The notes under the pieces: model-generated
Told to the model about the DNA's origin: nothing
Seen by the model: the letters and a program-made list of their open reading frames with translations, nothing else
Databases searched by the model: none
Program-made: the position numbers and the translations under genes
Shown: positions 3,989 through 5,431 of the stretch, piece after piece
Numbering within the stretch: position 1 is the stretch's first letter
Layout: every line of letters starts with the position of its first letter
Source of the DNA: Gammaproteobacteria bacterium
GTDB lineage: Bacteria; Pseudomonadota; Gammaproteobacteria; Pseudomonadales; Azotimanducaceae
Assembly (NCBI GenBank): GCA_018667205.1
Contig: JABIVN010000120.1
Span: forward strand, 1-5,431
DNA length: 5,431 nucleotides
Direction: 5' to 3'

Positions 3989-5190
3989 TTTCAACAGCCT
4001 TTGCTAAAAATCCATACCCCTTCTACGAAGACCTTCGCGAGCTGGATGAACCTTATTTTTATAATGACGCTGACGCTTATCTGCTATCGCGTTATTGCGA
4101 TGTCGAGGCCGCCGCCCGAAACCCGACACTGGTCCGGTCACTTGAGGCATTTATGGATCCGGCTACTATCAACGCACAGCAGCGATCAAGAGACTGGCAC
4201 GACATGCCCAATCATGAGCGGTTTGTGCAATTTAGCCTGCTGGAACGCGATGGCGCGACACATTTTCGCCTCCGAGTCATTGTCCTTCGAGCCTTGTCAC
4301 GGCGTTTGGTAGAGCAACAGCGCGGTATGATCCAGACATATGTCGACCAGTTACTTGACCAATTGCTGCAACACAGAGCGTTTGATTTCGTTACAGACCT
4401 CGCCTCTCACGTTCCAGGCCACATTATCGGTCACCTGCTGGGCGTTCCCGACGAGGACTGCCCTCAGCTTCGAATATGGTCAGAAAATATCGTCCAGTTT
4501 TTTGATGCCGGGCGAACCCCAGCGCATAAACTACTCGCGGAAAGTGCCACTACCGAGTTCTACTTTTATCTGTCCGACCTCATCACAGACCGCAGGAATA
4601 AACCGAAAGAGGATCTGATCAGCTCACTTGTCGCAGCTCAGGATGCTGATGAGATGAGCGAATCAGAACTCATTTCAACGTGTATGCTCATCCTAGCAGC
4701 GGGCCATGGATCCACGATTGACGTTCTAGGCAGCGGCATGCACGCACTCATATCCCACCCGGGGCAAATGAATCTGCTACGCCAGCAACCAGGATACATT
4801 CAGAAGGCGGTGCAGGAAATGTTCCGTTTTGAATCACCGCTGCCATTTTTCCATCGCTATGCCAGCGAAGCCTTGATCTTAACTGGGCGGCACTATCCCA
4901 AGGGCACAAAATTTGGTTTGTTGTATGGCTCAGCGAACAGGGACCCAGATCAGTTTCCCAACGCAGATAGATTTGATATCACCCGCCACCCGAACCGCCA
5001 CGTTGCATTTGGCCGGGGCGCTCATCTTTGCCTGGGTAACCATCTGTCCAGACTTGATATGGAAGTAATATTTCTCAGTATCCTAAGAAGGACCAGTCAC
5101 GTCGAACTTTCAGGTCCCGACCCGACCTATAAACAGAGTTTGTCTGCCCGCGGCCCCGAATCATTGCCCGTGGTCTTAACACCGAAGTAG
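3976..5190 (+). CDS. Cytochrome P450 (bacterial class, soluble)
   Basis: The 404-residue protein has normal length for a soluble bacterial P450, with no membrane anchor. The haem-binding motif FGRGAHLCLG is at 345-354, with Cys352 as the proximal thiolate. The K-helix ExxR is EMFR at 281-284. The C-helix region has DGATHFRLR at 92-100, with His and Arg positioned for haem propionates. The I-helix reads LAAGHGSTID at 240-249, where the usual acidic residue (AGHET or AGxDT) is Gly245 and the usual Thr is Ser246. P450s insert one oxygen atom into a substrate using two electrons from a ferredoxin or similar partner; no redox partner is in the window. The start is TTG at 3976: an in-frame TAA at 3958 prevents extension, and MFEPLSTAFAKNPYPFYEDL matches usual P450 N-termini. 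The ribosome-binding site is weak. The substrate cannot be told from the sequence. It is divergent from DedA-rhodanese and followed by a VOC-fold gene. Confidence 0.95.
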   Translation: MFEPLSTAFAKNPYPFYEDLRELDEPYFYNDADAYLLSRYCDVEAAARNPTLVRSLEAFMDPATINAQQRSRDWHDMPNHERFVQFSLLERDGATHFRLRVIVLRALSRRLVEQQRGMIQTYVDQLLDQLLQHRAFDFVTDLASHVPGHIIGHLLGVPDEDCPQLRIWSENIVQFFDAGRTPAHKLLAESATTEFYFYLSDLITDRRNKPKEDLISSLVAAQDADEMSESELISTCMLILAAGHGSTIDVLGSGMHALISHPGQMNLLRQQPGYIQKAVQEMFRFESPLPFFHRYASEALILTGRHYPKGTKFGLLYGSANRDPDQFPNADRFDITRHPNRHVAFGRGAHLCLGNHLSRLDMEVIFLSILRRTSHVELSGPDPTYKQSLSARGPESLPVVLTPK

Positions 5191-5258
5191 TTATTTTTGA
5201 CGTCGACTACATTTTTTGAAACACTCAAGGTTCAAGTTTTTAGCCACAGGTAAAGCAC
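5191..5258 (+). other. 68-base P450-VOC spacer with ribosome-binding site
   Basis: The spacer is AT-rich with two T-runs (5192-5198 and 5212-5217) but has no hairpin strong enough to call a terminator, so co-transcription of the P450 and the next gene is plausible. AGG at 5248-5250 lies eight bases before the ATG at 5259 and serves as its ribosome-binding site. A TTGACG at 5197-5202 lacks a matching -10 box. Confidence 0.45.
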
Positions 5259-5431
5259 ATGCTATATCCGATCTTTCAGCACGCATATTTTGTAAACGAT
5301 GTCGAAGAAGCTGCCCACAAATGGAACCGCCTTTACGGTGCAGGCCCGTTCGTCATGGTGCCGCATCACAAGACAGCCAAGTTTCAGTTTCGTGACACAC
5401 CCCAGGAAGCCGATGTCTCTTATGGCTTCGG
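5259..5431 (+). CDS. VOC/glyoxalase-fold protein (partial, N-terminal 57 residues)
   Basis: ATG 5259 opens a frame that runs off the window edge. The start of the protein, with FQHAYFVNDVEEAAHKWNRL at residues 6-25 and GAGPFVMVPHH at 27-37, has the beta-alpha-beta opening of the vicinal oxygen chelate superfamily: a first strand with a His (His8) that is commonly a metal ligand, then a helix, then a GxGPF turn. VOC proteins bind a divalent metal and act on adjacent oxygen atoms, as in glyoxalases, dioxygenases and epimerases; this subtype is usually annotated only as glyoxalase-like. Its position 68 bases after the P450 on the same strand suggests a shared transcript and related substrate. 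The active-site Glu and second domain, if any, lie outside the window. Confidence 0.8.
   Translation, partial: MLYPIFQHAYFVNDVEEAAHKWNRLYGAGPFVMVPHHKTAKFQFRDTPQEADVSYGF

Noticed and set aside
4001..4618. Additional plus-strand ORFs inside the P450 gene
   Set aside because: They are out-of-frame shadows of the P450, whose motifs are all in one continuous frame.
1..5431. CRISPR array, insertion sequence, integrase, attachment site or replication origin
   Set aside because: No spaced direct-repeat array, transposase or recombinase motifs, terminal inverted repeats or iteron clusters were seen. The sequence following the tRNA-Lys 3' end is its terminator, and no repeat of the tRNA end was noticed.

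Overview
The window looks like bacterial chromosome, most likely from a gammaproteobacterium, possibly marine. That placement is inferred from gene style, intermediate GC, sigma70-like promoters, a tRNA gene with encoded CCA, and the DedA-rhodanese, NodN/MaoC and P450 plus VOC types of protein. No marker gene fixes the genus.

Layout, left to right. (1) The last 20 codons of an unidentified gene end at 63. A leader with a 14-bp tandem repeat follows, then a plus-strand ATP-grasp ligase resembling glutathione synthetase (196-1131). (2) A complete tRNA-Lys(UUU) gene at 1181-1256 has its own promoter and a strong intrinsic terminator. (3) A small lipoprotein gene lies at 1462-1722. (4) A minus-strand block, read right to left, holds a DedA membrane protein with a C-terminal rhodanese domain (3818-2874), a short secreted protein with a CXXCH haem motif (2705-2541) behind a good promoter, a frame-broken stretch with more cytochrome-like motifs, and a MaoC/NodN-type hot-dog protein (2322-1837, TTG start). 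(5) On the plus strand, divergent from DedA, a complete cytochrome P450 (3976-5190, TTG start) is followed by the start of a VOC/glyoxalase-fold gene (5259 to the window edge).

The most interesting observation is in the DedA-rhodanese gene. A simple ORF reading ends it inside the rhodanese active-site loop, right after Tyr-Cys-Ser, at a TGA at 3014-3012. The same frame then continues for 45 codons that encode the rest of a normal rhodanese domain and ends at a second TGA. The TGA sits where relatives of this fusion, as I recall them, carry a second Cys (YCxCPNE). It is followed at once by sequence that can fold into a bacterial SECIS-like stem-loop. A selenocysteine-containing DedA-rhodanese is therefore a real possibility. 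A recent nonsense mutation or a sequencing error is the competing explanation.

P450 and VOC genes share strand and spacing and may form a small catabolic or biosynthetic unit. The MaoC-like protein could act on acyl-CoA intermediates, but its catalytic Asp position appears to be Trp. No feature links the ligase, tRNA and lipoprotein functionally to the rest.
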